A program made the translations under genes and the position numbers. A stretch of DNA of 64,000 bases from Flavimaricola sp. (GTDB lineage Bacteria; Pseudomonadota; Alphaproteobacteria; Rhodobacterales; Rhodobacteraceae). The stretch covers positions 1-64,000 of the forward strand of contig JAQWWH010000005.1 in NCBI GenBank assembly GCA_029255105.1. The letters run 5' to 3'. Positions 56,505 to 64,000 of the stretch are shown one piece after another. Under the pieces are notes generated by a model. That model was not told the origin of the DNA. It worked only from the letters and a program-made list of their open reading frames with translations, and ran no database searches. Position 1 is the stretch's first letter. The number at the start of each line of letters is the position of its first letter.

Positions 56505-56577
56505 TCCTTAGCTGATCCGGCGCTGATCCTCCTCTGAGCGGTCGCGCCGACAGGGCACGCTCAGAGGCGGCTAAGGA
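56505..56577 (-). promoter_or_regulatory. leuA leader attenuator-like nested hairpin
   Basis: Inner arms at 56531-56540 and 56558-56567 pair perfectly over 10 bp; outer arms at 56505-56512 and 56570-56577 pair over 8 bp. The 5' arms on the minus strand are formed by the last leucine, serine and arginine codons and stop of the leader peptide. A competing pairing (CGGCGC with GCGCCG) exists between them. No T-run lies before leuA, so control may be translational or Rho-dependent. Confidence 0.6.
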
Positions 56578-56641
56578 GAAGGAGGGCGCCAGAACGCATA
56601 TCCCCGAAGGGCAAGGCAGTCATATGGGCGCGAGTGTTCAT
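56561..56641 (-). CDS. leuL: Leucine-rich leader peptide of leuA
   Basis: A 26-codon open frame ends GALLLLSRL then stop: four consecutive leucine codons (56584-56573) and a fifth just before the stop. The ending lies inside the attenuator arms. This is the classic layout of an amino-acid-controlled leader: scarce charged leucyl-tRNA stalls the ribosome on the run and changes RNA folding. A -10 element ends seven bases before the ATG, so the message may begin at the start codon itself. Not previously annotated here; the call rests on codon run, position and structure. Confidence 0.7.
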   Translation of the reverse strand: MNTRAHMTALPFGDMRSGALLLLSRL

Positions 56642-56648
56642 GGCGCCA

Positions 56649-56654
56649 CTTATA
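56649..56654 (-). promoter_or_regulatory. Candidate leuA promoter (-10 element)
   Basis: TATAAG on the minus strand ends seven bases before the leader-peptide ATG, with a weak -35 candidate TTCCCA (56671-56676) at 16 bases. Transcription would begin at or next to the A of the ATG, implying a leaderless message. Confidence 0.45.
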
Positions 56655-56754
56655 CAAAGGTTTTTGCCCTTGGGAAGTGTGGAAGCCTCCGGCGGGGATA
56701 TTTTTGGCGAGGTGAGGGGGTGGTTTGTCGTTTCGCCCGGCCTAGGTGAGGGCG

Positions 56755-57417
56755 ATGGAACGCGCATTGATCATCGGGGCCTCGGGCGGCATTGGCCGGG
56801 CTGTGGCGGACGCTCTTGAGGCGCGCGGGGTGGCTGTTACGCGCTTGTCCCGCGCGGTGGACGGGTTGGACGTGACCGATGAGGCCTCGGTTGCCCGGCT
56901 GATGGCGCCGCTCGAGGGGCCGTTTGAACTGGTCTTTGTGGCGGTCGGCGTGCTGGCCCTGCCCGGGCAGGCGCCTGAAAAGGCAGTTGCTGCCCTGACA
57001 GCCGAGGCCCTGGCCGGGGTCTTTGCCGTCAATGCCATTGGTCCGGCCCTGGTCTTGAAGCATGTCTTGCGCCTGGTGCCCAAGGACCGCCGCGCTGTCG
57101 TCGCGGTTCTGTCGGCCCGCGTTGGGTCCATCGGTGACAACCGGATCGGTGGTTGGCACGCCTATCGCGCGTCCAAGGCCGCTCTGAACCAGATCGTCCA
57201 TGGCACGGCCATTGAGATGAAGCGCACCCACCGTCAGGCGATCTGTGTCGCCTTGCATCCCGGGACGGTCCAGACCCCCTTCACCGCCAATTATTCCGGC
57301 CACAGCATGGTGACGCCCGAGTCGGCGGCGGCCAATCTGCTGGCCGTGATCGAGGGGCTGGAGCGCGATCAGTCGGGCGGGTTCTATGACTGGGCCGGTG
57401 AGGACGTACCTTGGTGA
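56755..57417 (+). CDS. Short-chain dehydrogenase/reductase
   Basis: This 220-residue protein has the N-terminal NAD(P) motif ALIIGASGGIGRAVADAL and the catalytic Tyr-x-x-x-Lys in HAYRASKAALNQIVHG near residue 139, with a Ser nearby in VLSARVGSIGD. The substrate is unknown; csgA-like clade proteins are similar. I chose the ATG at 56755 with AGGTGAGG upstream. Its stop overlaps the photolyase start (GTGA). Confidence 0.88.
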   Translation: MERALIIGASGGIGRAVADALEARGVAVTRLSRAVDGLDVTDEASVARLMAPLEGPFELVFVAVGVLALPGQAPEKAVAALTAEALAGVFAVNAIGPALVLKHVLRLVPKDRRAVVAVLSARVGSIGDNRIGGWHAYRASKAALNQIVHGTAIEMKRTHRQAICVALHPGTVQTPFTANYSGHSMVTPESAAANLLAVIEGLERDQSGGFYDWAGEDVPW

Positions 57418-58937
57418 GGCTGATCCTGGTTCTGGGAGACCAGCTGTCCGATGGCCTGTCCGCGTTGCGCGAAGGCGACAGGGCCCGCGATGTCGTCGTG
57501 ATGGCCGAGGTTCAGGCGGAGGCCTCTTATGTCCCGCATCACCCCAAGAAGATCGCCTTTGTCCTGGCCGCGATGCGCAAGTTTGCCCACCATCTGGAAG
57601 AGCAGGGCTGGCGCGTGGCCTTTACCCGTCTGGATGATCCTGAAAATGCCGGCTCCATCCCGGCCGAGCTGTTGCGCCGGGCGGCTGAATTTGGTGCGCA
57701 AGAGGTGATAGCGACCCAACCGGGCGAGTGGCGCCTGATTGCCGCGCTTGAGGACCTGCCGCTGCCGGTGCACCAGTTTGCCGACGACCGCTTTCTGGCC
57801 AGTCAGGCAGAGTTCGCGACCTGGGCCGAGGGCCGCAAACAATTGCGGATGGAGTATTTCTACCGCGATATGCGCCGCAAGACCGGCCTCCTGATGGAGG
57901 GGGATGACCCGGCGGGTGGCCGGTGGAACTTTGACGCTGAAAACCGCAAGCCTGCGCCGGGGCAGATTGCCTACGCTGGCCCTCTGAAATTTGCGCCTGA
58001 TCTGGTTGTGGAAGAGGTGCTGACCCTCGTGGCCGACCGCTTTGTCGGCCATTTTGGCGATTTGCACCCGTTCTGGTTTGCCACCGACAGAGAGCAGGCC
58101 CTGGCCCATCTGGAGCATTGGATTGCCTGGGGCTTGCCCCTATTTGGCGATTTTCAGGACGCGATGCTGCACGATGAGCAGTTCCTGTACCACGCGGTTA
58201 TCGGTCTATACCTCAATGCCGGGTTGCTGGAGCCGCTGGAGGTGTGCCGGGCCGCTGAAGCCGCGTGGCGGGCGGGCGACGCCCCCCTGAACGCGGTGGA
58301 GGGGTTTATCCGTCAGATCATCGGCTGGCGGGAATATGTGCGCGGCATCTATTTCCACGAAGGCCCCGACTATGTGACCCGCAATGCCCTTGGCCATACC
58401 CGGGATTTGCCGCCCGCCTTCTGGGGCGCGCCCACCCGCATGGCCTGTATCAAAGCCGTCGTCGATCAGACCCGGACCGAGGCCTATGCCCATCATATCC
58501 AGCGCCTGATGGTGACGGGCAATTTTGCCCTGCTGGCGGGTATTGATCCGGGGCAGGTCCATGAATGGTATCTGGCGGTCTATGCCGATGCCTACGAATG
58601 GGTCGAGGCCCCGAATGTCATCGGGATGAGCCAGTTTGCCGATGGCGGCATCGTGGCGTCAAAGCCCTATGTCTCGAGCGGAAACTACATCGCCCGGATG
58701 TCAGATCACTGCGGGTCCTGCCACTACAAGGTCAAGGACAAGACAGGTCCGGGGGCCTGTCCATTCAACCTGCTGTACTGGCACTTTCTGGACCGTCATC
58801 GCAACCGGTTCCGGGCCAATCCCCGCATGGGCCAGATCTATGCCAATTGGGACCGGATGGACCGCGACAAAAAGGTCCTGATCCTGGCAGAGGCGTCGGA
58901 CTGGCTCGCACGGATGGAGGCGGGCGAGGCGGTTTGA
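57414..58937 (+). CDS. FeS-type bacterial cryptochrome/photolyase (PhrB/CryB-like)
   Basis: This 507-residue flavoprotein has the N-terminal alpha/beta domain (LILVLGDQLSDGLSAL) and the helical FAD domain with the GWREYVRGIYF segment near residue 305. Four cysteines, C345, C433, C436 and C449, have the arrangement of the 4Fe-4S cluster in FeS-BCP photolyases. These enzymes repair (6-4) photoproducts with light, and CryB also affects photosynthesis-gene expression in Rhodobacter. GTG start overlapping the preceding stop. Confidence 0.92.
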   Translation: MRLILVLGDQLSDGLSALREGDRARDVVVMAEVQAEASYVPHHPKKIAFVLAAMRKFAHHLEEQGWRVAFTRLDDPENAGSIPAELLRRAAEFGAQEVIATQPGEWRLIAALEDLPLPVHQFADDRFLASQAEFATWAEGRKQLRMEYFYRDMRRKTGLLMEGDDPAGGRWNFDAENRKPAPGQIAYAGPLKFAPDLVVEEVLTLVADRFVGHFGDLHPFWFATDREQALAHLEHWIAWGLPLFGDFQDAMLHDEQFLYHAVIGLYLNAGLLEPLEVCRAAEAAWRAGDAPLNAVEGFIRQIIGWREYVRGIYFHEGPDYVTRNALGHTRDLPPAFWGAPTRMACIKAVVDQTRTEAYAHHIQRLMVTGNFALLAGIDPGQVHEWYLAVYADAYEWVEAPNVIGMSQFADGGIVASKPYVSSGNYIARMSDHCGSCHYKVKDKTGPGACPFNLLYWHFLDRHRNRFRANPRMGQIYANWDRMDRDKKVLILAEASDWLARMEAGEAV

Positions 58938-58956
58938 TCCGTCCTCGCGGTTGCCG

Positions 58957-60447
58957 TCAGTTGGCTTCTGGCACTTCGGGTGCTGGGTCGGGGGCAGGGG
59001 CCTCTGGTCCGGTCGCCGGGGCTGCGGCGCTGTCCGCCGCTTCTGTCAGGGCGCCATCCTGCCATTCGCCGGTGGCGGTGGTCCCGGTGGCATAACGCAT
59101 GGTCCCGTCGCCCTGGCGCCGCCCGTCACGAAACTCGCCTTCGTAGACATCGCCATTGGCATAGGTGGCCACGCCCCGCCCGTTGATCTTGCCGTCTTCC
59201 CATTCGCCGACATAGCTGAAGCCATCAGGCATGGTGATCTTTCCCTGACCGTGCCGCTGGCCATCGAGGAAGAGACCTTCGTAGACGGTGCCATCGGCAT
59301 AGGTCGCCACGCCCGCTCCGTTGCGCTGGCCGTCGGCCCATTGCCCTTCGTACACATAGCCGTCGCCATAGGTCATCCGGCCCTGGCCGTGGTTCTTGGC
59401 ATTCAGGAATTCGCCCTCGTAGACCAATCCGTTGGCATAGGTGGCCACGCCGCGTCCTTCGATGACACCGGCGCGCCATTCCCCTTCGTAGGTTGATCCG
59501 TCAGGATAAGTGATCTTGCCCTGCCCATCGGCAAGGTCGCCGCGGAAGGTGCCGACATAGACCGACCCGTCCGGATAGGTGACCTCACCCTGGCCTTCGA
59601 TCTGCCCGGCAATCCAGGAGCCGACGTAGCGATAGCCATCGGCCCCGACAAAGGTGCCCTGACCATGCCGCCGGTCGTCCTGGAACCCGCCCTGGTAGGT
59701 GTCGCCATTGGCATAGGTGACAGAGCCGATTCCCTGCCGCCGTCCCTGGACCAGATCGCCTTCGTAAATGTCGCCGTTGGGTTGAACCAACCGCCCTTGG
59801 CCTTCGATCTGGTCGGCTTCCCATGACCCGGTATAGGTCAGGCCGTCCGACATGATCAGGGTGCCTTGTCCCTGACGCTGGCCGCTGACAAGCGTGCCTT
59901 CAAAGACTGATCCGTCGGCAAATGTGATCCGGCCTTCGCCTTCTTTGACCCCGTTGACCCAGGGGCCAGAGTATTCGTAGCCATCGGGCGAGGTCATGGT
60001 GCCGGTGCCATGGTGCATGGCATTTCGGAATTCGCCTTCGTAGCGCACCCCGTTGGCATAGACGGCGACACCCCGGCCGGTGATCTTGCCATCGGTCCAG
60101 TCGCCTTCATAGGTGCCGCCATCGGCAAAGGTGATGCGGCCAAATCCTTCGGGCTTGCCAAGGGCAAAGGTCCCTTCATAGACCGACCCGTCGGGGTAGC
60201 GGGCCACGCCCTGACCGCGGATTTCGCCCTCGAACCATTCGCCGCTGTATTCATAGCCATTGGGCAGACGGTAGGTTCCCTGCCCATGCTGGCGTCCGTT
60301 CAGAAAGCTGCCCTCGTAAACGCCGCCGTCTTCGTACTGCTTGGTCGAGACGGTCTGTGCCCAGCCCGCCTGAGGCGCTGCGACAGCGGCGAATGCCAGG
60401 CTGGTCGCCAAGACCTGAAGGCCGAAAGTGATGTGCCGTGCGGACAT
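58957..60447 (-). CDS. Secreted MORN-repeat protein
   Basis: This 496-residue protein has a signal peptide (residues 1-30, cleavage after GWA) and then 18 regular 23-residue MORN repeats (YEGEF/YSGEW followed by GxGxxxY) plus one degenerate repeat, ending in a Pro/Ala-rich tail. Each repeat is 69 bases. Repeats 1-9 and 10-18 correspond pairwise, showing a 207-residue duplication. MORN repeats form an elongated beta-sheet scaffold that can bind lipid or protein. A periplasmic or surface location is inferred. No partner gene is linked. Confidence 0.88.
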   Translation of the reverse strand: MSARHITFGLQVLATSLAFAAVAAPQAGWAQTVSTKQYEDGGVYEGSFLNGRQHGQGTYRLPNGYEYSGEWFEGEIRGQGVARYPDGSVYEGTFALGKPEGFGRITFADGGTYEGDWTDGKITGRGVAVYANGVRYEGEFRNAMHHGTGTMTSPDGYEYSGPWVNGVKEGEGRITFADGSVFEGTLVSGQRQGQGTLIMSDGLTYTGSWEADQIEGQGRLVQPNGDIYEGDLVQGRRQGIGSVTYANGDTYQGGFQDDRRHGQGTFVGADGYRYVGSWIAGQIEGQGEVTYPDGSVYVGTFRGDLADGQGKITYPDGSTYEGEWRAGVIEGRGVATYANGLVYEGEFLNAKNHGQGRMTYGDGYVYEGQWADGQRNGAGVATYADGTVYEGLFLDGQRHGQGKITMPDGFSYVGEWEDGKINGRGVATYANGDVYEGEFRDGRRQGDGTMRYATGTTATGEWQDGALTEAADSAAAPATGPEAPAPDPAPEVPEAN

Positions 60448-60634
60448 GGGCGGGCTGCTCCTGTTGACATATGCGTCGTGTCGATGCCGGGTAAACCTAT
60501 CCAAGCGATGCGGGCCTGACAACTGCGATGGGCCGTCATTGATGATGACAAAGTCGCAATCGGCTTCCCCTTGCGGTCTCATCTGCTACATCACTGGTCG
60601 ACTGGCGTTTTACCGCCTCAAGAAGGGCCTTGTC

Positions 60635-62293
60635 ATGACCGACCATTTTCGCCTGACCCTGGCGCAGCTGGACCCAACGATGGGCGACCTGGCGGGCAAT
60701 GCCGCCAAGGCCCAAAGCGCGTGGGAGGCCGCCAAGGCCGCCGGGGCCGACATGCTCGCGCTGCCCGAAATGTTCATAACCGGCTACCAGACGCAGGACC
60801 TGATCCTGAAACCCGCCTTTCAACAGGCCGCCATCGCTGCGATCGAGGCACTGGCCCACGACTGTGCCGATGGCCCTGCCATGGGGATCGGTGGCCCCTG
60901 GGTCGAGCATGGGTTGCTGTATAACGCCTGGCACATTTGCGAGGGTGGGCGTGTCACGGCCCGCGTCCTCAAACATCACCGTCCCAACTACGGCGTGTTT
61001 GACGAGGTCCGGATCTATGCCTCTGGCCCTGTGACCGGCCCCGTCCGTATTGGCCCGCTGCGCCTTGGTGTACCGATCTGCGAGGATGCCTGGTACCCGG
61101 ATGTGGCCGAAACGCTGGCCGAAACTGGGGCAGAGATCCTGATGATCCCCAACGGATCCCCCTATCGGCGGGCCAAGTTCGCCACCCGGATGAACCTGAT
61201 GGTGGCGCGGGTGGTCGAGAATGACCTGCCGCTCGTCTACCTTAATATGGTTGGGGGGCAGGACGATCAGGCCTTTGACGGGGGCAGCTTTGTCCTAAAT
61301 CGCGGCGGGGCGCTGGCGGTGCAGATGCCCCTGTTCGAAGAGACGATCACCCATGTCGATTTCGTCAGGGGCGAGGGCGGATGGGCCGCGAAGCCGGGTG
61401 AAAAAGCCCATTTCGGCAGCGAGATCGAACTGGACTACCATGCCATGGTCCTGAGCCTGCGAGACTACATGCGTAAGACGGGCTTCAAGAAGGTTCTGTT
61501 GGGCCTGTCGGGCGGCATCGACAGTGCCATCGTGGCCGTCATCGCGGCGGACGCGCTGGGTCCTGAAAACGTGCGCTGCGTTATGCTGCCGTCCGAGTAC
61601 ACCTCGCAAAGCTCGCTTGATGATGCCGCAGGCGTGGCAAAAGCCCTTGGCTGCCGCCTTGATACCGTCAGCATCGCAGGCCCTCGCGCCGCCGTGACCG
61701 AGGCGCTGGCCCCGCTGTTTGAAGGGCTGGAGCCGGGACTGACCGAGGAAAACATCCAAAGCCGGCTGCGTGGCCTGCTGCTTATGGCGCAGTCCAACAA
61801 GTTTGGCGAAATGCTGCTGACCACCGGGAACAAATCCGAGGTCGCGGTAGGCTATGCCACCATCTACGGCGACATGGCGGGGGGCTATAACCCGATCAAG
61901 GACCTCTACAAGATGCGGGTCTTTGCGACCTGCCGCTGGCGGAACGAAACGCACCGGGCCTGGATGAAGGGCCCCGCGGGCGAGGTCATCCCGACCTCGA
62001 TCATCGAGAAACCGCCAAGTGCAGAGTTGCGGCCCGACCAGAAGGACGAAGATTCGCTGCCGCCCTACGAGATCCTCGACGGTATCCTCGAAATGCTGGT
62101 CGATCATGATGCCAGCGTCGCGGATTGCGTGGCCGCAGGCTATGATCGGGATACCGTCAAACGGGTCGAGCATCTGGTTTATATCAGCGAATACAAGCGG
62201 TTCCAGTCTGCACCCGGCACCCGCCTGTCGCAAAAGGCCTTTTGGCTGGACCGCCGTTACCCGATTGCAAACCGCTACCGCGACGACGCCTGA
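60635..62293 (+). CDS. nadE: Glutamine-dependent NAD+ synthetase
   Basis: This 552-residue enzyme makes NAD+ from nicotinate adenine dinucleotide, ATP and glutamine. The N-terminal nitrilase-like glutaminase has the catalytic triad Glu (LPEMFITGYQ, near residue 46), Lys (LKHHRPNYGVFDE) and Cys (GVPICEDAWYPD, near residue 150). The C-terminal synthetase domain has the P-loop LLGLSGGIDSAI near residue 290. The open frame extends upstream, but the ATG at 60635 has AAGAAGGG upstream and matches the family start. Confidence 0.95.
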   Translation: MTDHFRLTLAQLDPTMGDLAGNAAKAQSAWEAAKAAGADMLALPEMFITGYQTQDLILKPAFQQAAIAAIEALAHDCADGPAMGIGGPWVEHGLLYNAWHICEGGRVTARVLKHHRPNYGVFDEVRIYASGPVTGPVRIGPLRLGVPICEDAWYPDVAETLAETGAEILMIPNGSPYRRAKFATRMNLMVARVVENDLPLVYLNMVGGQDDQAFDGGSFVLNRGGALAVQMPLFEETITHVDFVRGEGGWAAKPGEKAHFGSEIELDYHAMVLSLRDYMRKTGFKKVLLGLSGGIDSAIVAVIAADALGPENVRCVMLPSEYTSQSSLDDAAGVAKALGCRLDTVSIAGPRAAVTEALAPLFEGLEPGLTEENIQSRLRGLLLMAQSNKFGEMLLTTGNKSEVAVGYATIYGDMAGGYNPIKDLYKMRVFATCRWRNETHRAWMKGPAGEVIPTSIIEKPPSAELRPDQKDEDSLPPYEILDGILEMLVDHDASVADCVAAGYDRDTVKRVEHLVYISEYKRFQSAPGTRLSQKAFWLDRRYPIANRYRDDA

Positions 62294-62398
62294 CCGGGCT
62301 TGCAATGTCGCTTGCAGGCTGACCTGTCGTTTTAAAGCGGGCAGGGCCGGTCGGAACAGTCTAGCGGGGAGGCCTACGGTTCAGGACCTTCCCCCAAA

Positions 62399-62950
62399 AT
62401 GCCAACGCATTACGCGACGCCCGACGGTTTTTCTCCAGCCGAATGTGACCGGATCATCGACGTGGCCCGCCTTGCCCCCCGGCAGGATGCCCGGCTTGTG
62501 GGCGCCAACCGGGATCACAACCTGCGGCGGGCCGATCTTGTCTGGCTTGACGGTCTGGCCGGGGCCGAGTGGGTGATGGACCGCCTGATCGACATCGTGC
62601 GCCGGGCCAATCGCGACTGCTTTGGTTTTGACCTGACCGAGTTTGCCGAAAGCCCCCAGATTGCCCGCTATGGCGCGGACCGTGAGGGGCATTTTGACTG
62701 GCACAGCGACATCGGTGAGGGGCCGCAGGCTGCCCGGCGAAAGTTGACAATGGTCGCCCAACTTTCGGATGTGGGCGACTATACGGGCGGCGCTCTGGAA
62801 CTCCGCCCCTCGGCCCATGTCCATAAGGCCGACCGGGGGCGGGGCCATGTCTCGGTCTTTCCGAGCTATGTGCTGCACCGGGTGACCCCGGTCACGCAGG
62901 GCGAGCGGTTGTCCCTGACGGTCTGGGCACACGGTCCGGCATTTCGCTAA
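62399..62950 (+). CDS. 2OG-Fe(II) oxygenase, prolyl 4-hydroxylase-like
   Basis: This 183-residue protein has the jelly-roll metal motif HFDWHSDIG (His-x-Asp) near residue 101 and the distal His with the 2-oxoglutarate Arg or Lys region in YVLHRVTPVTQGERLSLTVW near residue 160. It resembles PKHD-type small hydroxylases. The substrate is unknown. It stands alone after nadE with a 105-base gap and no obvious co-transcribed partner. Confidence 0.82.
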   Translation: MPTHYATPDGFSPAECDRIIDVARLAPRQDARLVGANRDHNLRRADLVWLDGLAGAEWVMDRLIDIVRRANRDCFGFDLTEFAESPQIARYGADREGHFDWHSDIGEGPQAARRKLTMVAQLSDVGDYTGGALELRPSAHVHKADRGRGHVSVFPSYVLHRVTPVTQGERLSLTVWAHGPAFR

Positions 62951-62999
62951 AAGAGCGGGATATGTTACCCTCTGATCCGACGGATCGGAGGTGGCGCCT

Positions 63000-63428
63000 A
63001 TGCCCGAGAACAAGACCAAGCTGACCGAACAAAGCGTTGACGATCACATCGCGGCCATTGCGCAGGACCAGAAGCGGGCGGATGCCGTCACGCTGGATGC
63101 GCTGTTTCGTGAGGTATCAGGGTACCAACCCCGGATGTTCGGCGGGTCGATCATCGGCTATGGGAGCTATTCCTATACCTATGACAGCGGCCATTCGGGC
63201 GTGAGCATCGCGACGGGTTTTGCCCCGCGGAAATCCAATATCGTCCTGTACATCATGCCGGGCTATGCCGACTTTGGCGCGATCCTCGCGCGGCTGGGCA
63301 AGCACAAGATCGGGAAATCCTGTCTTTACATCAACAAGCTGGCGGATGTTGACACAGAGGTTTTGAAGGAACTGATCCGGGCAGGTCTGGACGATCTCGC
63401 CACCCGGTGGCCAATTTCCCCGACGTAG
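63000..63428 (+). CDS. DUF1801-family protein
   Basis: This 142-residue protein resembles the DUF1801/YdhG family: MFGGSIIGYGSYSYTYDSG near residue 46 and KSNIVLYIMPGY near residue 80, followed by LGKHKIGKSCLYINKL. The family role is not established. The ATG at 63000 has a strong GGAGGTG seven bases upstream and is preferred over the GTG nine bases earlier. Confidence 0.85.
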   Translation: MPENKTKLTEQSVDDHIAAIAQDQKRADAVTLDALFREVSGYQPRMFGGSIIGYGSYSYTYDSGHSGVSIATGFAPRKSNIVLYIMPGYADFGAILARLGKHKIGKSCLYINKLADVDTEVLKELIRAGLDDLATRWPISPT

Positions 63429-63516
63429 TCTCTTAATCGGGCGTGACGGCCCGGAAATCCCTGCTAGATAGACCGCAAGCGGGCGCAGCCATTCTAGCAG
63501 CCCAAAAGGATCTGCA

Positions 63517-64000
63517 ATGAACAGCCAACCCGAAATGTCGGCGGCAGGCGCCCCGACCGAGCCACTGCCCGGTCGCTGGATCGCGATGGTGGCACTTTTG
63601 GTCGCAGCCTTCATGAACCTGATTGATGTCACAATCGTCAACGTGGCCTTGCCAAGCCTCGCCGATGCGTTCGGGGCGAATGACAGCCAGATCGAATGGG
63701 TGGTGGCGGTCTATATTCTGACCTTTGCCTTGCTGTTGCTGCCGTCAGGCCGGTTGGGCGACGTGATCGGGCGGCGGCGGATGTTCATCTGGGGTGTTGT
63801 GGTCTTTACCATTGGCTCGACCCTATGCGGACTTGCCCCCTCGATCGAGGGGCTGGTGGCCGCGCGGGTCGTGCAGGGGATCGGGGGGGCGATGATGACG
63901 CCTCAAACTCTGGCCCTTGTACCGGTCCTGTTTCCGCCTGCCGAACGGGGGCTTGCCTTCGCCCTTTTCGGGCTGTCGGCGGGTCTGGCCAGTGTGACCG
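63517..64000 (+). CDS. DHA2-type MFS transporter, N-terminal part
   Basis: The frame starts at an ATG with AAAAGGA upstream and remains open to the window edge (about 161 residues seen). It has membrane segments near residues 24-42, 62-80, 90-110 and 120-140. The first contains NLIDVTIVNVALPSLADAFG, and motif A GRLGDVIGRRRMF follows the second, both typical of the 14-TM EmrB/QacA branch. Likely a drug or organic-compound exporter. The C-terminus lies outside the window. Confidence 0.9.
   Translation, partial: MNSQPEMSAAGAPTEPLPGRWIAMVALLVAAFMNLIDVTIVNVALPSLADAFGANDSQIEWVVAVYILTFALLLLPSGRLGDVIGRRRMFIWGVVVFTIGSTLCGLAPSIEGLVAARVVQGIGGAMMTPQTLALVPVLFPPAERGLAFALFGLSAGLASVT

Overview
The window is GC-rich, densely packed chromosome from an alphaproteobacterium, most likely a Rhodobacterales (Roseobacter/Rhodobacter-type) species. 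The evidence is the gene content: tripartite tricarboxylate transport, several sugar ABC importers, an FeS-type photolyase, a CoxMSL-like molybdenum hydroxylase, a KpsT/KpsE pair with a long KpsE N-terminus, and the mreB-mreC-mreD-mrdA-rodA cluster. I see no insertion sequence, integrase, CRISPR array, rRNA or replication origin. The taxon is inferred, not proven.

Layout. 1-8834: two binding-protein/permease/permease sugar import modules flank one UgpC/MalK-type ATPase and one IclR regulator; a two-domain SnoaL-like protein closes the first module. 8894-10204: an omega-aminotransferase. 10478-13568: an arsenic operon with an ArsR-ArsC fusion, a GAPDH and ArsJ. 13531-15636: a molybdopterin oxidoreductase interrupted by one in-frame TAA. 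15891-17135: a DUF2892 protein and a persulfide-dioxygenase-like metallo-beta-lactamase protein. 17448-20876: a DUF1932-type dehydrogenase, a binding-protein-like polypeptide without signal peptide, a TSUP permease and a LysR regulator.

21083-34337 is a large divergent catabolic locus. The minus arm carries an AbrB-like membrane protein, a gamma-glutamyltransferase-like protein, TctC, fused TctA-TctB, a PrpF/4-oxalomesaconate tautomerase-like isomerase and a TPP-dependent enzyme. The plus arm carries a GntR/FCD regulator, TcuA, TcuB and an isocitrate/isopropylmalate dehydrogenase-like enzyme. Start/stop overlaps and a perfect operator-like inverted repeat in the divergent region suggest one regulon for uptake and breakdown of a tricarballylate/aconitate-like tricarboxylate.

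34421-38827: a small membrane protein, then a CoxM-CoxS-CoxL-like hydroxylase with a MoaD-like partner. 38996-42504: YaeQ, a 2OG-Fe(II) oxygenase-like protein, a possible TetR remnant, tRNA-Gln(TTG) and a frameshifted BON-MscS channel. 42590-46397: kpsE, kpsT and nhaA. 46503-48888: a uracil-DNA glycosylase-family protein, an SseB-like protein and a 2-hydroxyacid dehydrogenase. 48897-54539: the rod-shape cluster. 54928-56641: leuA preceded by a leucine-rich leader peptide and attenuator-like helices. 56755-64000: a short-chain dehydrogenase, photolyase, a large MORN-repeat protein, NAD synthetase, a prolyl-hydroxylase-like protein, a DUF1801-like protein and the start of a DHA2 MFS transporter.

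The points most worth following are the apparently leaderless leuA leader peptide whose leucine codons form the attenuator helix; the stable hairpins directly after all three binding-protein genes that head transport operons; the two AATATT-centred boxes exactly 21 bp apart in front of an IclR-linked importer; the 9+9 higher-order duplication in the MORN protein; and two genes (molybdopterin enzyme, mscS) that are each intact except for one lesion.
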